Below are positions 50,666 through 59,533 of a stretch of DNA of 64,000 bases, piece by piece. The position numbers and the translations under genes are program-made. The notes under the pieces were generated by a model, which searched no databases, was not told where the DNA came from, and was given only the letters and a program-made list of their open reading frames with translations. The stretch is from Micromonospora antibiotica (GTDB lineage: Bacteria; Actinomycetota; Actinomycetes; Mycobacteriales; Micromonosporaceae), in the NCBI RefSeq assembly GCF_017599305.1, contig NZ_JAGFWR010000002.1, forward strand, positions 1-64,000, in the 5' to 3' direction. Within the stretch, counting starts at the first letter, position 1; each line of letters opens with the position of its first letter.

Positions 50666-51895
50666 ATGGACAACGCGGCGTTGCGCCAGAGTTGGAGCCA
50701 GTTCTCCGCTGCCGGTCCGGAGGCGGCGAAGTATTTCTATGCCACGTTGTTCGTGGTGGCGCCGGAGGCGCGGTCGATGTTCCCGACGAACATGCAATAT
50801 CAGGAGGACAAGCTCCTGGCGGCGTTGGGGCACATCATCACCAGTTTGGACGATCCGGGGGCGTTGTCGGCGTTCGCGCAGCGGTTGGGTGCCGACCATC
50901 GGCGGTTCCATGGTCAGGACCAGCGGGGTAATCCGGTGGTGTTGGCGGAGCGGCACTACATCTGGGTGGGTCAGGCGTTGCTGGCGACGTTGGAGCGGTT
51001 CCTGGGCCCGTACTTCACGCCGGCGTTGCGGGCGCAGTGGGCGGCGGCGTACGAGTTGGTGGCGAAGCTGATGCTCGATGGTGCGGCGGAGGCGGAACGG
51101 ACATCGCCGCCGCACTGGGAGGCGGAGGTGTTGACGGCGGAGCGGCGCCGCGCCGACATCATGGTGTTCACGGTGCGTCCGAACTACCTGTGTAGCTACC
51201 GGCCGGGGCAGTCGTTGCCGGTGCAGGTGCCGCAGTTGCGGACGTGGCGGTACCTGTCGCCGGCGAACGCGCCGCGTGCGGACGGGACGATCGAGTTCCA
51301 TGTGCGGGCGGCGGGCCGGTTCTCCACGCATCTGGTGCGCCGGTTGCGGGCGGGTGAGCGGTTGTTGTTGGGGCATCCGACGGGGACGGCGTTGTCGTCG
51401 TTCGACCGGTCGCCGCATCTGCCGTTGTTGTTGATCGCGGGGGGTACGGGGTTGGCGCCGTTGCGGGCGGTGGTGGAGGCGGTGCAGCAGGGTGCGGGGC
51501 GGCGCACGACGCTGGTGGTGGGTGGGCGTACCCCGGACGACCTGTATGACGAGGTGGCGGTGTCGCGGTTGGCGGCGTTGTCGCCGGCGGCGGGGTGGCC
51601 GCACGGGGGGACGGGGTGGTTGCGGTACGTGCCGACGGTGGAGACGGGTTGGGGTTGGCAGGGGGCGATCGGTCGGGCCGGTGACACGGCGGTGCGGTTG
51701 GGGCCGTGGGCGGACACGGAGATCCTGGTGTGTGGCAGCCCGGAGATGACCCGGGAGACGGTGGCGATCCTGGCGCGTTCGGGTGTGGATCCGGAGCAGG
51801 TCCTGACGGAAAGCTATGATCATTCCCTCTATCCGCCGCTCGCCGAGGCCGGTGCCGGTGCTCCGCGTGACTTCAGTGGGACGGGTGCCCGATGA
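50666..51895 (+). CDS. hmp: Flavohemoglobin-like protein
   Basis: A 409-residue fusion of an N-terminal globin (about 1-140) and a FAD/NAD(P) reductase. In the globin are the B10 Tyr region KYFYATLFVVAPEARSMFP and a proximal His in LGADHRRFHG. The reductase has RYLSPAN for FAD, IAGGTGLAPLRAV for NAD(P) and VCGSPEM. Such proteins turn NO plus O2 into nitrate. Here it lies 2 bases behind nos, so it may detoxify NO or serve as electron donor to NOS (inference). It overlaps the next gene by four bases (ATGA). Confidence 0.92.
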   Translation: MDNAALRQSWSQFSAAGPEAAKYFYATLFVVAPEARSMFPTNMQYQEDKLLAALGHIITSLDDPGALSAFAQRLGADHRRFHGQDQRGNPVVLAERHYIWVGQALLATLERFLGPYFTPALRAQWAAAYELVAKLMLDGAAEAERTSPPHWEAEVLTAERRRADIMVFTVRPNYLCSYRPGQSLPVQVPQLRTWRYLSPANAPRADGTIEFHVRAAGRFSTHLVRRLRAGERLLLGHPTGTALSSFDRSPHLPLLLIAGGTGLAPLRAVVEAVQQGAGRRTTLVVGGRTPDDLYDEVAVSRLAALSPAAGWPHGGTGWLRYVPTVETGWGWQGAIGRAGDTAVRLGPWADTEILVCGSPEMTRETVAILARSGVDPEQVLTESYDHSLYPPLAEAGAGAPRDFSGTGAR

Positions 51896-52530
51896 GCGTG
51901 GACCACTCCGATCGGCTCGGCGCGGAGGAGGGTGAGATCGCCCGCCAGTTGTCGGTGTTGGAGGAGCGGCGGTTCCGGGGCAGTCACTGGTTGTCCGCTG
52001 ATGAGGTCGCGGCGTTGGTCCGCTCGGCGGATGACCGGATCGGGGTGTTGACGGCGGAGTTGGCGCGGCAGCGGCGGGAGAACCAGGGGCTGCTGAGTCA
52101 GGTGGAGATGCTGCGGCACGGGACGTTGCCGAGTAACGCGCCGCAGGGCCCGGATCCGATGACTGTCGAGTTGGCGATGCGGGCGCAGGACGAGGCGAAC
52201 CGGACGATCGGTGAGGCCAGCGCGGAGGGCGCGGAGATCATCGCGGATGCGCGGCGGCAGGCTGAGGAGATCGTCGCTGACGCGCACCGGCGGGCCGGTG
52301 AGGTGGGTGGGGCGGGGCCGCCGGCCGGTGGGGGTCCGTCGCCGGAGTTGGCGGGCAAGTTGCAGGCGTTGGAGGAGCGGCACGCGGCGGCGCTGGCGGC
52401 GGTCGCGGCGGCGCAGCAGCAGCTGACCCGGTGGCAGTCGTATCTGGCGGCGCAGTCGGAGCAGCTGCGGGCGGATGCGGCGGCGGCGGGTGGGGCGAGC
52501 GCCCAGCTGCGGGCGGTCCTGGGCGGCTGA
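51892..52530 (+). CDS. DivIVA-like coiled-coil protein
   Basis: A 212-residue Ala/Glu/Arg-rich protein. The region ERRFRGSHWLSADEVAALVRSADDRIGVLTAELARQRRENQGLLSQVEML has the DivIVA-type start and coiled coil, and the middle (QDEANRTIGEASAEGAEIIADARRQAEEIVADAHRRA) resembles DivIVA/Wag31 C-terminal helices. Another coiled coil ends the protein. It overlaps the hmp gene by four bases (ATGA), tying a polarity- or scaffold-like protein to NO metabolism. No N-terminal DivIVA lipid-binding motif is evident, so membrane targeting is unclear. Confidence 0.75.
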   Translation: MSVDHSDRLGAEEGEIARQLSVLEERRFRGSHWLSADEVAALVRSADDRIGVLTAELARQRRENQGLLSQVEMLRHGTLPSNAPQGPDPMTVELAMRAQDEANRTIGEASAEGAEIIADARRQAEEIVADAHRRAGEVGGAGPPAGGGPSPELAGKLQALEERHAAALAAVAAAQQQLTRWQSYLAAQSEQLRADAAAAGGASAQLRAVLGG

Positions 52531-52579
52531 GTGGACCCGCAGGGTCGCCGGGGTGCGGCGGCTGAGGCAGCATGGACGG

Positions 52580-53479
52580 GTGACGGAGACGATCGACGCG
52601 TTGGCGGGCCTGGTCGCCGCTGGTGGGGTCGTGGTGTTGAGTGGGGCCGGGTTGTCCACGGAGTCGGGTATTCCCGACTACCGGGGGCCGACGGGTGTGG
52701 CCCGCCGGCATCCGCCCATGACGTATCAGGCGTTCACCCGGGAGCCGGCGGCCCGGCGGCGGTACTGGGCGCGTAGCCACCTGGGGTGGCGGATGGTCGC
52801 GCGGGCGTCGCCGAACGACGGGCATCGGGCGGTGGCCCGGTTGCAGGCCGCCGGTCTGGTCGACGGGGTGATCACCCAGAACGTCGATGGTCTGCACACG
52901 GCGGCGGGTAGCACCGGGGTGGTGGATCTGCATGGCCGCCTGGACACGGTGGTGTGTCTGCGGTGTGGTGACCGCACGTCGCGGGAGGAGCTGGATCGGC
53001 GGTTGGTGGCGGCGAACCCGGGGTTCGACGCGACGGTCGCGGTGGTGAATCCGGATGGTGACGTGGAACTCGACGAGGAGCGGGTGGCCGCGTTCCGGTT
53101 GGTCGACTGCACGCGTTGTGGTGCGGGGATGCTGAAACCGGACGTGGTGTTCTTCGGGGAGACGGTGCCCGCCGACCGGGTGTCGCGGTGTTTCGCGATG
53201 GTCGACGCGGCCCGGTCGTTGCTGGTGCTGGGGTCGTCGTTGACGGTGTGGTCGGGGCGGCGGTTCGTGTTGCGGGCGGCGAAACTGGGCACGGCGGTGG
53301 TGATCGCCAATCAGGGGGTCACCCGGGGTGACGGGTATGCGGCGCTGCGGGTGGATGCCCCGTTGGGGCGGGTGTTGCCGCAGGTGGTGCAGCGGGTGGT
53401 GGCGGGCGCGGACCGCGCCCCGGGTGACGGGGTCGGCGGGTCCGTCCCGGTGGTGGCGGTCACGCCCGTGGCGGGTTGA
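52580..53479 (+). CDS. Sir2 family NAD-dependent deacetylase
   Basis: Sirtuin of 299 residues removing acyl groups from lysines with NAD. NAD motif GAGLSTESGIPDYRGP (about 21-36), TQNVDGLH, catalytic His in DLHGRLD, zinc cysteines in VCLRCGDR and CTRCGAGMLKPDVVFFGE. Starts at GTG 52580, 49 bases after the coiled-coil gene, so it may belong to the nos operon. No clear ribosome binding site; CAGCAT lies 6 bases upstream, possibly a leaderless promoter. Confidence 0.92.
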   Translation: MTETIDALAGLVAAGGVVVLSGAGLSTESGIPDYRGPTGVARRHPPMTYQAFTREPAARRRYWARSHLGWRMVARASPNDGHRAVARLQAAGLVDGVITQNVDGLHTAAGSTGVVDLHGRLDTVVCLRCGDRTSREELDRRLVAANPGFDATVAVVNPDGDVELDEERVAAFRLVDCTRCGAGMLKPDVVFFGETVPADRVSRCFAMVDAARSLLVLGSSLTVWSGRRFVLRAAKLGTAVVIANQGVTRGDGYAALRVDAPLGRVLPQVVQRVVAGADRAPGDGVGGSVPVVAVTPVAG

Positions 53480-53538
53480 TCTCCGCCCGGTGGGGTCGAC
53501 CCGGGGGGTACGACATCCGCCGGTAACGGTGGCGCTGG

Positions 53539-53544
53539 TAGCGT
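53539..53544 (+). promoter_or_regulatory. -10 box of gcvP riboswitch transcript
   Basis: TAGCGT, giving a start near 53551, just before the glycine aptamer. Confidence 0.4.
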
Positions 53545-53561
53545 TGACCATGCCGACACCA

Positions 53562-53690
53562 CCCACGCGGGAGAGATCGCCCAGCAGTATCCGGGCGGCG
53601 CCGAAGGGGCAGATTCTCCCCGGAACCTCTCAGGCAGAAGGACCGCGACGGGCAGGCACTGTGGAGCGCCGTGCGGCGTGACTCAGGGGG
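53562..53690 (+). promoter_or_regulatory. Glycine riboswitch
   Basis: The conserved aptamer blocks are all present: GCGGGAGAGAT, then GGCGCCGAAGGGGCAG, then CCCCGGAACCTCTCAGGC and AGAAGGACCG. It precedes gcvP by about 45 bases, and glycine should switch the cleavage system on. Only one full aptamer is visible; the usual second aptamer does not follow. Confidence 0.93.
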
Positions 53691-53734
53691 AGGCCGATCC
53701 GTCGACCTCGCCCCGTGGAGTCTGGAGCGCACGC

Positions 53735-56557
53735 ATGACCGCAGAACAGTTCGCCGACCGGCACATCGGTCCCGGCCCGGATGACGAGCGCCGCATGTTG
53801 GACGTCGTCGGGCACGGCTCGATCGACGAGCTGATGGACGCGGCGATTCCCGAGGTGATCCGGTGGCACGGCACCCTGGATCTGCCGGCGCCGGCCACGG
53901 AGCGGGAGGCGATCGCCGAGCTGCGCGCGGTGGCGGCCCGCAACACGGTCGCGGTGTCGATGATCGGCCTGGGTTACCACGGCACCCACACCCCGGCGGT
54001 GATCCGCCGCAACGTGTTGGAGAACCCGGCCTGGTACACGGCGTACACCCCGTACCAGCCGGAGATCAGTCAGGGCCGGTTGGAGGCGCTGCTGAACTTC
54101 CAGACGATGGTGACGGACCTGACGGGGTTGGCGACGGCGAACGCGTCGATGCTCGACGAGGCGACGGCGGCGGCGGAGGCGATGACGCTGGCCCGTCGGG
54201 CGTCGAAGAGCCGCAGCACGGTGTACGTGGTGGACGCGGACGCGTTGCCGCAGACCGTGGCGGTGCTCGCGGGTCGGGCCGAGCCGCTCGGTATCGAGGT
54301 GCGGGTGGTGGACCTGGCCGTGGAGGAGTTGCCGGCGGAGTTCTTCGGTCTGCACCTGCAGTACCCGGGGGCGTCGGGTGCGGTGCGTGACCATGCGCCG
54401 TTGGTCGACGCCGCGCACGCGGTGGGGGCGTTGGTGACGGTGGCGGCGGACCTGTTGGCGTTGACGGTGCTGCGGGCGCCGGGGCGCATCGGGGTGGACA
54501 TCGCGGCGGGCACCACGCAGCGGTTCGGGGTCCCGATGGGTTTCGGTGGGCCGCACGCCGGTTACCTGGCGGTGCGGGCCGGGTTGGAGCGGATGCTGCC
54601 GGGTCGGCTGGTCGGGGTGTCCCGGGACGCGGCCGGTGAGCCGGCGTACCGGTTGGCGTTGCAGACGCGGGAGCAGCACATCCGGCGGGAGAAGGCGACC
54701 AGCAACATCTGCACCGCGCAGGTGTTGCTGGCGGTGATGGCCGGCATGTACGCCGTGTACCACGGGCCGGACGGGTTGCGGCGGATCGCCGACCGGACCC
54801 GGTCGATGGCGTTGTGGTTGGCGGCGGGGTTGCGCGCCGGTGGCGTCGAGGTCGTCGACGGGGTGTTCTTCGACACGGTGACGGCGGTGGTGCCGGGTGG
54901 GGCGGCGCGGGTGGTGGCGGCGGCGCGGGAGCGGGGGGTGAACCTGCGGTTGGTCGACGCCGACCGGGTGGGGGTGTCGTGTGACGAGACGACCACCGGG
55001 GCGCACCTGGCGCTGGTGTGGGAGGCGTTCGGGGTGGACCCGGTCGTCGGTGACGTGGAGGAGGCGTTGCCGGCGGGGTTGGCGCGGGACACCGACTTCC
55101 TGACCCATCCGGTGTTCCGCAGTCACCATTCGGAGACGGCGATGCTGCGGTACCTGCGCCGGTTGGCGGACTTCGACTACGCCCTGGACCGGGGCATGAT
55201 CCCGTTGGGGTCGTGCACGATGAAGCTGAACGCGACCACCGAGATGGAGCCGGTGACGTGGCCGGAGTTCGCGCATCTGCACCCGTTCGCCCCGGATGAG
55301 CAGACCGCCGGTTACCGGGAGCTGATCGGGCAGTTGGAGGGGTGGCTGGCGGAGGTCACCGGGTACGACGCGGTCAGTGTGCAGCCCAACGCCGGGTCGC
55401 AGGGGGAGTTGGCGGGGTTGTTGGCGATCCGCGCGTACCACCGGGACCGGGGTGACACCCACCGGGACGTGTGTCTGATCCCGTCGTCGGCGCACGGCAC
55501 GAACGCCGCGTCGGCGGTGATGGCCGGGATGCGGGTGGTGGTGGTCGCCTGTGACGCCGATGGCAACGTCGACCTGGTCGACCTCGACGCGAAGATCGAC
55601 AAGCATCGGGGCGCTCTCGCGGCGATCATGGTGACGTACCCGTCGACGCACGGGGTGTACGAGACGGGCATCGCGTCGTTGTGCGCGAAGGTCCACGACG
55701 CCGGTGGTCAGGTGTACGTCGACGGGGCGAACCTCAACGCGTTGGTCGGGTTCGCCAAGCCGGGCCGCTTCGGGGCGGACGTGTCGCACCTGAACCTGCA
55801 CAAGACGTTCTGCATTCCGCACGGTGGGGGCGGGCCGGGGGTGGGTCCGGTGGCGGTGCGGTCGCACCTGGCGGCGTACCTGCCGGGTGACCCGTCGGGT
55901 GCCCGGGTGCAGGGAGCGCCGGCGATCTCGGCGGCCCGGTACGGGTCGGCGGGGATCCTGCCGATCCCGTGGGCGTACCTGCGGATGATGGGCGCGGCGG
56001 GGCTGGCCCGGGCGACGGGGGTGGCGGTGCTGGCGGCGAACTACGTGGCGGTGCGGCTGCGGGAGCATTTCCCGGTGCTGTACGCCGGCAACAAGGGCCT
56101 GGTGGCGCACGAGTGCATCCTGGACCTGCGTCCGTTGTCGAAGGCGACCGGGGTCAGTGTCGACGACGTCGCGAAGCGGCTGATCGACTACGGGTTCCAC
56201 GCGCCGACGATGTCGTTCCCGGTGGCGGGGACGCTGATGGTGGAGCCGACCGAGAGTGAGGACCTGGCCGAGTTGGACCGGTTCTGCGACGCGATGATCG
56301 CGATCCGGGCGGAGATCGACCAGGTGGCGTCGGGACAGTGGCCGGCCGGGGACAATCCGCTGGCCAACGCTCCGCACACCGCGGCGATGGTGTCGGCCGA
56401 CGAGTGGCCGCATCCGTATCCGCGGTCGGTGGGGGCGTACCCGGGTGGGGTGGACCGGGCGGGGAAGTACTGGCCGCCGGTGCGGCGGGTCGACGGCGCG
56501 TACGGCGACCGGAACCTGATGTGTTCGTGCCCGGCGCCGGAGGCGTTCGAGGGCTGA
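53735..56557 (+). CDS. gcvP: Glycine dehydrogenase (aminomethyl-transferring), P protein
   Basis: PLP enzyme decarboxylating glycine in the glycine cleavage system and handing the aminomethyl group to GcvH. The 940-residue single-chain (fused) form has the start [30 protein letters not shown], the second-half [13 protein letters not shown], and the PLP lysine in [18 protein letters not shown]. Length is normal for the homodimeric type. ATG 53735, 45 bases after the riboswitch. Counterpart of Rv1832. A terminator hairpin follows. Confidence 0.97.
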   Translation: MTAEQFADRHIGPGPDDERRMLDVVGHGSIDELMDAAIPEVIRWHGTLDLPAPATEREAIAELRAVAARNTVAVSMIGLGYHGTHTPAVIRRNVLENPAWYTAYTPYQPEISQGRLEALLNFQTMVTDLTGLATANASMLDEATAAAEAMTLARRASKSRSTVYVVDADALPQTVAVLAGRAEPLGIEVRVVDLAVEELPAEFFGLHLQYPGASGAVRDHAPLVDAAHAVGALVTVAADLLALTVLRAPGRIGVDIAAGTTQRFGVPMGFGGPHAGYLAVRAGLERMLPGRLVGVSRDAAGEPAYRLALQTREQHIRREKATSNICTAQVLLAVMAGMYAVYHGPDGLRRIADRTRSMALWLAAGLRAGGVEVVDGVFFDTVTAVVPGGAARVVAAARERGVNLRLVDADRVGVSCDETTTGAHLALVWEAFGVDPVVGDVEEALPAGLARDTDFLTHPVFRSHHSETAMLRYLRRLADFDYALDRGMIPLGSCTMKLNATTEMEPVTWPEFAHLHPFAPDEQTAGYRELIGQLEGWLAEVTGYDAVSVQPNAGSQGELAGLLAIRAYHRDRGDTHRDVCLIPSSAHGTNAASAVMAGMRVVVVACDADGNVDLVDLDAKIDKHRGALAAIMVTYPSTHGVYETGIASLCAKVHDAGGQVYVDGANLNALVGFAKPGRFGADVSHLNLHKTFCIPHGGGGPGVGPVAVRSHLAAYLPGDPSGARVQGAPAISAARYGSAGILPIPWAYLRMMGAAGLARATGVAVLAANYVAVRLREHFPVLYAGNKGLVAHECILDLRPLSKATGVSVDDVAKRLIDYGFHAPTMSFPVAGTLMVEPTESEDLAELDRFCDAMIAIRAEIDQVASGQWPAGDNPLANAPHTAAMVSADEWPHPYPRSVGAYPGGVDRAGKYWPPVRRVDGAYGDRNLMCSCPAPEAFEG

Positions 56558-56566
56558 GGCGCGGTG

Positions 56567-56592
56567 CCGGGGCGGCGGACGTGCCGCCCCGG
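56567..56592. terminator. Terminator after gcvP
   Basis: 10-bp perfect stem CCGGGGCGGC/GCCGCCCCGG with 6-base loop, between gcvP and the convergent DUF5999 gene. Confidence 0.65.
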
Positions 56593-56672
56593 TGCGGCGA
56601 CCGGGGAGGGCGGCCCCTGTCGGGGGCCAGCCTGCGATGATGCGGCTGGTGACGCCGACGGACCGTGATCGG

Positions 56673-56873
56673 TCAGGCGACGAGGGCGTGCCGGGCCGGC
56701 CCGCGGTGCGGGGCGATGGTGCTGCCGTCGGGAAGGAGTTCACCGGTGTCCTCGAAGACGATGACACCGTTGCAGAGCAGGCTCCAGCCCTGCTCAGGGA
56801 AGCAGGCGATGACCCGGGCGGCGTCCCGGTCGGTCGCTTCGGCGGAAGGGCAGGTGATCTGGTGCTGACACAT
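56673..56873 (-). CDS. DUF5999 family protein
   Basis: A 66-residue protein with the family pattern MCQHQITCPSAEATDRDAA, then EQGWSLLCNGVIVFEDTGELLP and a final PHR. Two or three Cys suggest metal binding; function unknown. ATG 56873 is preferred because family members begin MCQHQ and CGGAGAA lies 5-7 bases before it; an ATG at 56906 would add 11 residues. Confidence 0.82.
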   Translation of the reverse strand: MCQHQITCPSAEATDRDAARVIACFPEQGWSLLCNGVIVFEDTGELLPDGSTIAPHRGPARHALVA

Positions 56874-56996
56874 CGGGTTCTCCGGACTGTGGGGGCACTG
56901 TGTCATGGTTCACATGACCAGTGACGCACAGTACCAAGGGACAGCGCACCGGATCGAGCAGCCTTCGGTCATGTTGCCCCGAAATCCGCTGAACGG

Positions 56997-58190
56997 ATGA
57001 GCAGGAATGGGCCACCCGGCGTGGAAACGCTCCCAACGGTGCCGGTCGACGTACCGGGGGTGCCGGCGCGGTGCCGCAGCGTGCTCGTCGAACGTGACCG
57101 CTTCGAGTGGCGGATCACCGACGGTGGTGACCCGGCCGCGCAGATCGCCGGTTTCCTCGCCGCGCACGGCCTGCCCGTCGACGACCTGACCCGCCCGGCG
57201 ACCCACCGCACCGACGGCCCCTGCGGCGCCGCCCTGTTCGTCTCCGCCGCCGCCGGCGCCCGGATGGTCGGCGCACCCACCGGTCCCGCGAGCCCCGTGC
57301 CCGCCCTGCCCGACGTCGCCGTCGTCGTCTACGACCACGACACCCGCCGCCCGCCCCCGACCGGGCCGGCACCGGGGCACCTGCGGGTCGGCCCCTGGCG
57401 GGACAGCTGGACCCCCGGGCAGCACGCCGACGCGGTACGCACCGTCCGGGCCGCCATCGGCCGCGGCGACGTCTACCAGGTCAACGTCGTCGGCCACGCC
57501 GCCGCCGGGTACACCGGTGACCCGCGGCCCGCGCTGGCCCGCCTCGCCGGCCTGCCCGGCGCCCGCTACGGCGGCACCCTGCACGGCGACCGTTGGACGA
57601 TCGGCTGCGCCTCACCGGAGACCCTCGTCGCCGTGCACGCCGGGCGGGTCGTCACCCGCCCGATCAAGGGCACCCGCCCGGCCACCGCCGCCGGCCGCCG
57701 CGAGCTGCTCGCCTCCGCCAAGGAACGCGCCGAACACATCATGATCGTCGACCTGGAACGCAACGACCTGGCCCGGATCGCCCGCACCGGTTCGGTGACC
57801 GTCGACGACCTGTTCACCGTGCGCCGCTGGTGCGACCTGTGGCAGGCCGAGTCGACCGTGTCCGCGGCCCTCGCCGACGGGATCGGCCTGGCCGACCTGC
57901 TGCGCGCCACCTGCCCCGGCGGGTCGGTCACCGGCGCCCCGAAACACGCCGCGCTGGCGTTGGTCGCCGCCGTCGAACCCGTCGGCCGGGGCGCCGGCAT
58001 GGGCGGGTTCGGCTGGATCGGCCCCGACCACCTCGACCTGGGCCTGACCATCCGCACCGCCGCCGCCGACACCGACCGGTTGCACCTGTGGGCCGGCGGC
58101 GGCATCACCTGGGACAGTGACCCCGACGCCGAGGTCGCCGAGGCCGCCGCCAAGGCCGCCCCGGTGCGTGCCCTGCTCGCCGCCGACTGA
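56997..58190 (+). CDS. pabB: Aminodeoxychorismate synthase component I
   Basis: Chorismate-utilising enzyme making 4-amino-4-deoxychorismate for folate. The 397-residue protein has a degenerate N-terminal half and the chorismate-binding domain with TRPIKGTRPA, ERAEHIMIVDLERNDLARIA, TCPGGSVTGAPK and GGGITWDSDP. The amidotransferase partner is not in the window. ATG 56997 with ACGGATGAGCAGGA context; divergent from DUF5999. The folD gene 5 kb away is also in folate metabolism. Confidence 0.9.
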   Translation: MSRNGPPGVETLPTVPVDVPGVPARCRSVLVERDRFEWRITDGGDPAAQIAGFLAAHGLPVDDLTRPATHRTDGPCGAALFVSAAAGARMVGAPTGPASPVPALPDVAVVVYDHDTRRPPPTGPAPGHLRVGPWRDSWTPGQHADAVRTVRAAIGRGDVYQVNVVGHAAAGYTGDPRPALARLAGLPGARYGGTLHGDRWTIGCASPETLVAVHAGRVVTRPIKGTRPATAAGRRELLASAKERAEHIMIVDLERNDLARIARTGSVTVDDLFTVRRWCDLWQAESTVSAALADGIGLADLLRATCPGGSVTGAPKHAALALVAAVEPVGRGAGMGGFGWIGPDHLDLGLTIRTAAADTDRLHLWAGGGITWDSDPDAEVAEAAAKAAPVRALLAAD

Positions 58191-58206
58191 CCACCGCACC
58201 GGCCGC

Positions 58207-58212
58207 TATGGT
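58207..58212 (+). promoter_or_regulatory. -10 box of leaderless TetR gene
   Basis: TATGGT 6 bases before the ATG at 58219, 17 bases after the pabB stop. Confidence 0.45.
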
Positions 58213-58218
58213 GGCCGC

Positions 58219-59004
58219 ATGCACGTCGAGTACAGCGGCACCGGCGACCCCGCCCGCAGCCTCGCCCTGCTCTGGCGCACCCGCGAACGCACCAGCCGCA
58301 GCGGCGACCTGGGCGTCGACCGGATCGTCCGGGCCGCCATCGACGTCGCCGACACCGACGGACTCGCCGCGCTGTCCATGCGTCGGGTCGCCGAACGTCT
58401 CGGCGTGGGCACCATGTCCCTCTACACCCACGTGCCGGGCAAGGGTGAACTGCTCGACCTCATGCTCGACACCGTGCACGGCGAGATCCCCCGACCGGCG
58501 GACGTCCCGGGCGGCTGGCGGGACCGCCTGGAACGCGTCGCCCGCGACAACTGGGCGCTGTACCTGCGCCACCCCTGGCTGTTGCAGGTCGCCACCACCC
58601 GCCCACCCCTGGGCCCGCAGGTCACCGCCCGCTACGACTACGAACTACGCGCCGTCGAGGGCATCGGCCTGACCGACCTGGAGATGGACGCCGTGATCAC
58701 CCTCGTCGACTCCTACGTCCACGGTGCGGTACGCGGCGCGGTGGAAGCCGCCCAGGCCACCGCCCGCACCGGCCTCACCGACGAACAGTGGTGGCACGCC
58801 CACGCCCCCTACCTGGAAAAGGTGATGGACCCGGCCCGTTTCCCCACCGCCGCCCGGGTCGGCGCCGCCGCCGGGCAGGAGTACCACGCCGCCACCGACC
58901 CGACCCGTGCCTTCGACTTCGGACTGGCCCGCATTCTCGACGGCATCGCCGCCCTGGTGGCCGACCGGTGCGCCGGTCCACCGCCGCCGGTGACCCCCCG
59001 ATAG
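58219..59004 (+). CDS. TetR family transcriptional regulator
   Basis: A 261-residue regulator. HTH: GVDRIVRAAIDVADTDGLAALSMRRVAERLGVGTMSLYTHVPGKGELLDLMLD (about 32-85), with the TetR/tetracycline-repressor-like C-terminal domain following (PWLLQVATTRPPLGP...). An N-terminal extension of about 30 residues precedes the HTH. Ligand and targets unknown; neighbouring pabB and def are housekeeping genes, so it may act elsewhere. Confidence 0.9.
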   Translation: MHVEYSGTGDPARSLALLWRTRERTSRSGDLGVDRIVRAAIDVADTDGLAALSMRRVAERLGVGTMSLYTHVPGKGELLDLMLDTVHGEIPRPADVPGGWRDRLERVARDNWALYLRHPWLLQVATTRPPLGPQVTARYDYELRAVEGIGLTDLEMDAVITLVDSYVHGAVRGAVEAAQATARTGLTDEQWWHAHAPYLEKVMDPARFPTAARVGAAAGQEYHAATDPTRAFDFGLARILDGIAALVADRCAGPPPPVTPR

Positions 59005-59007
59005 CCT
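59002..59007 (+). promoter_or_regulatory. -10 box of leaderless def gene
   Basis: TAGCCT 7 bases before the ATG at 59015, overlapping the TetR stop codon. Confidence 0.45.
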
Positions 59008-59014
59008 TCCGGGC

Positions 59015-59524
59015 ATGACCGTACGCCCGATCAGGATCATCGGTGACCCCGTCCTGCGCACCGCCTGCACCCCGGTGACCCGCTTCGACACCGCCCTGCA
59101 GCAGCTCGTCGACGACCTGATGGACACCCTCACCGGCGAACCGGGCCGGGCCGGTGTCGCCGCCCCGCAGATCGGCGTCGACGCCCAGGTGTTCGTCTAC
59201 GACGCCGACGGCCACCGCGGCCACCTGATCAACCCCACCATCGAGTTGTCCGACGAGATCCAGGACGACGACGAGGGGTGCCTGTCCATCCCCGGGCTGT
59301 ACTTCCCGACCCGCCGGGCCCTGCACGCCACCGTGCACGGCGTGGACCGGCACGGCGACCCGCTGACCATCTCCGGCAGCGGGTTCCTCGCCCGCGCCCT
59401 GCAACACGAGACCGACCACCTCGCCGGTCGGCTCTACGTCGACACCCTGCGCGGTGACATCCGCCGCAAGGCGCTGCGGGAGATCCGCGCCGGCCGGTTC
59501 GACTCACCCCGCCGCCACCGCTGA
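59015..59524 (+). CDS. def: Peptide deformylase
   Basis: Metalloenzyme removing the formyl group from new proteins. The 169-residue protein has the three motifs: GVAAPQIG (usually GxGLAAxQ), EGCLSIPG with the Cys ligand, and QHETDHLAG with both His ligands and the catalytic Glu. Slightly shorter than E. coli PDF at the ends but complete. Converges with the GNAT gene (9-base gap). May be one of two PDF copies, as is common in actinomycetes. Confidence 0.95.
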   Translation: MTVRPIRIIGDPVLRTACTPVTRFDTALQQLVDDLMDTLTGEPGRAGVAAPQIGVDAQVFVYDADGHRGHLINPTIELSDEIQDDDEGCLSIPGLYFPTRRALHATVHGVDRHGDPLTISGSGFLARALQHETDHLAGRLYVDTLRGDIRRKALREIRAGRFDSPRRHR

Positions 59525-59533
59525 CCGGCCGGC

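Noticed and set aside
53660..53734. Second glycine aptamer
   Set aside because: The GGAGAGA, GCGCCGAAGG and CTCTCAGG blocks are not repeated after the first aptamer.
56558..57000. dif site at the skew change
   Set aside because: No sequence resembling an actinobacterial dif site was seen by eye.
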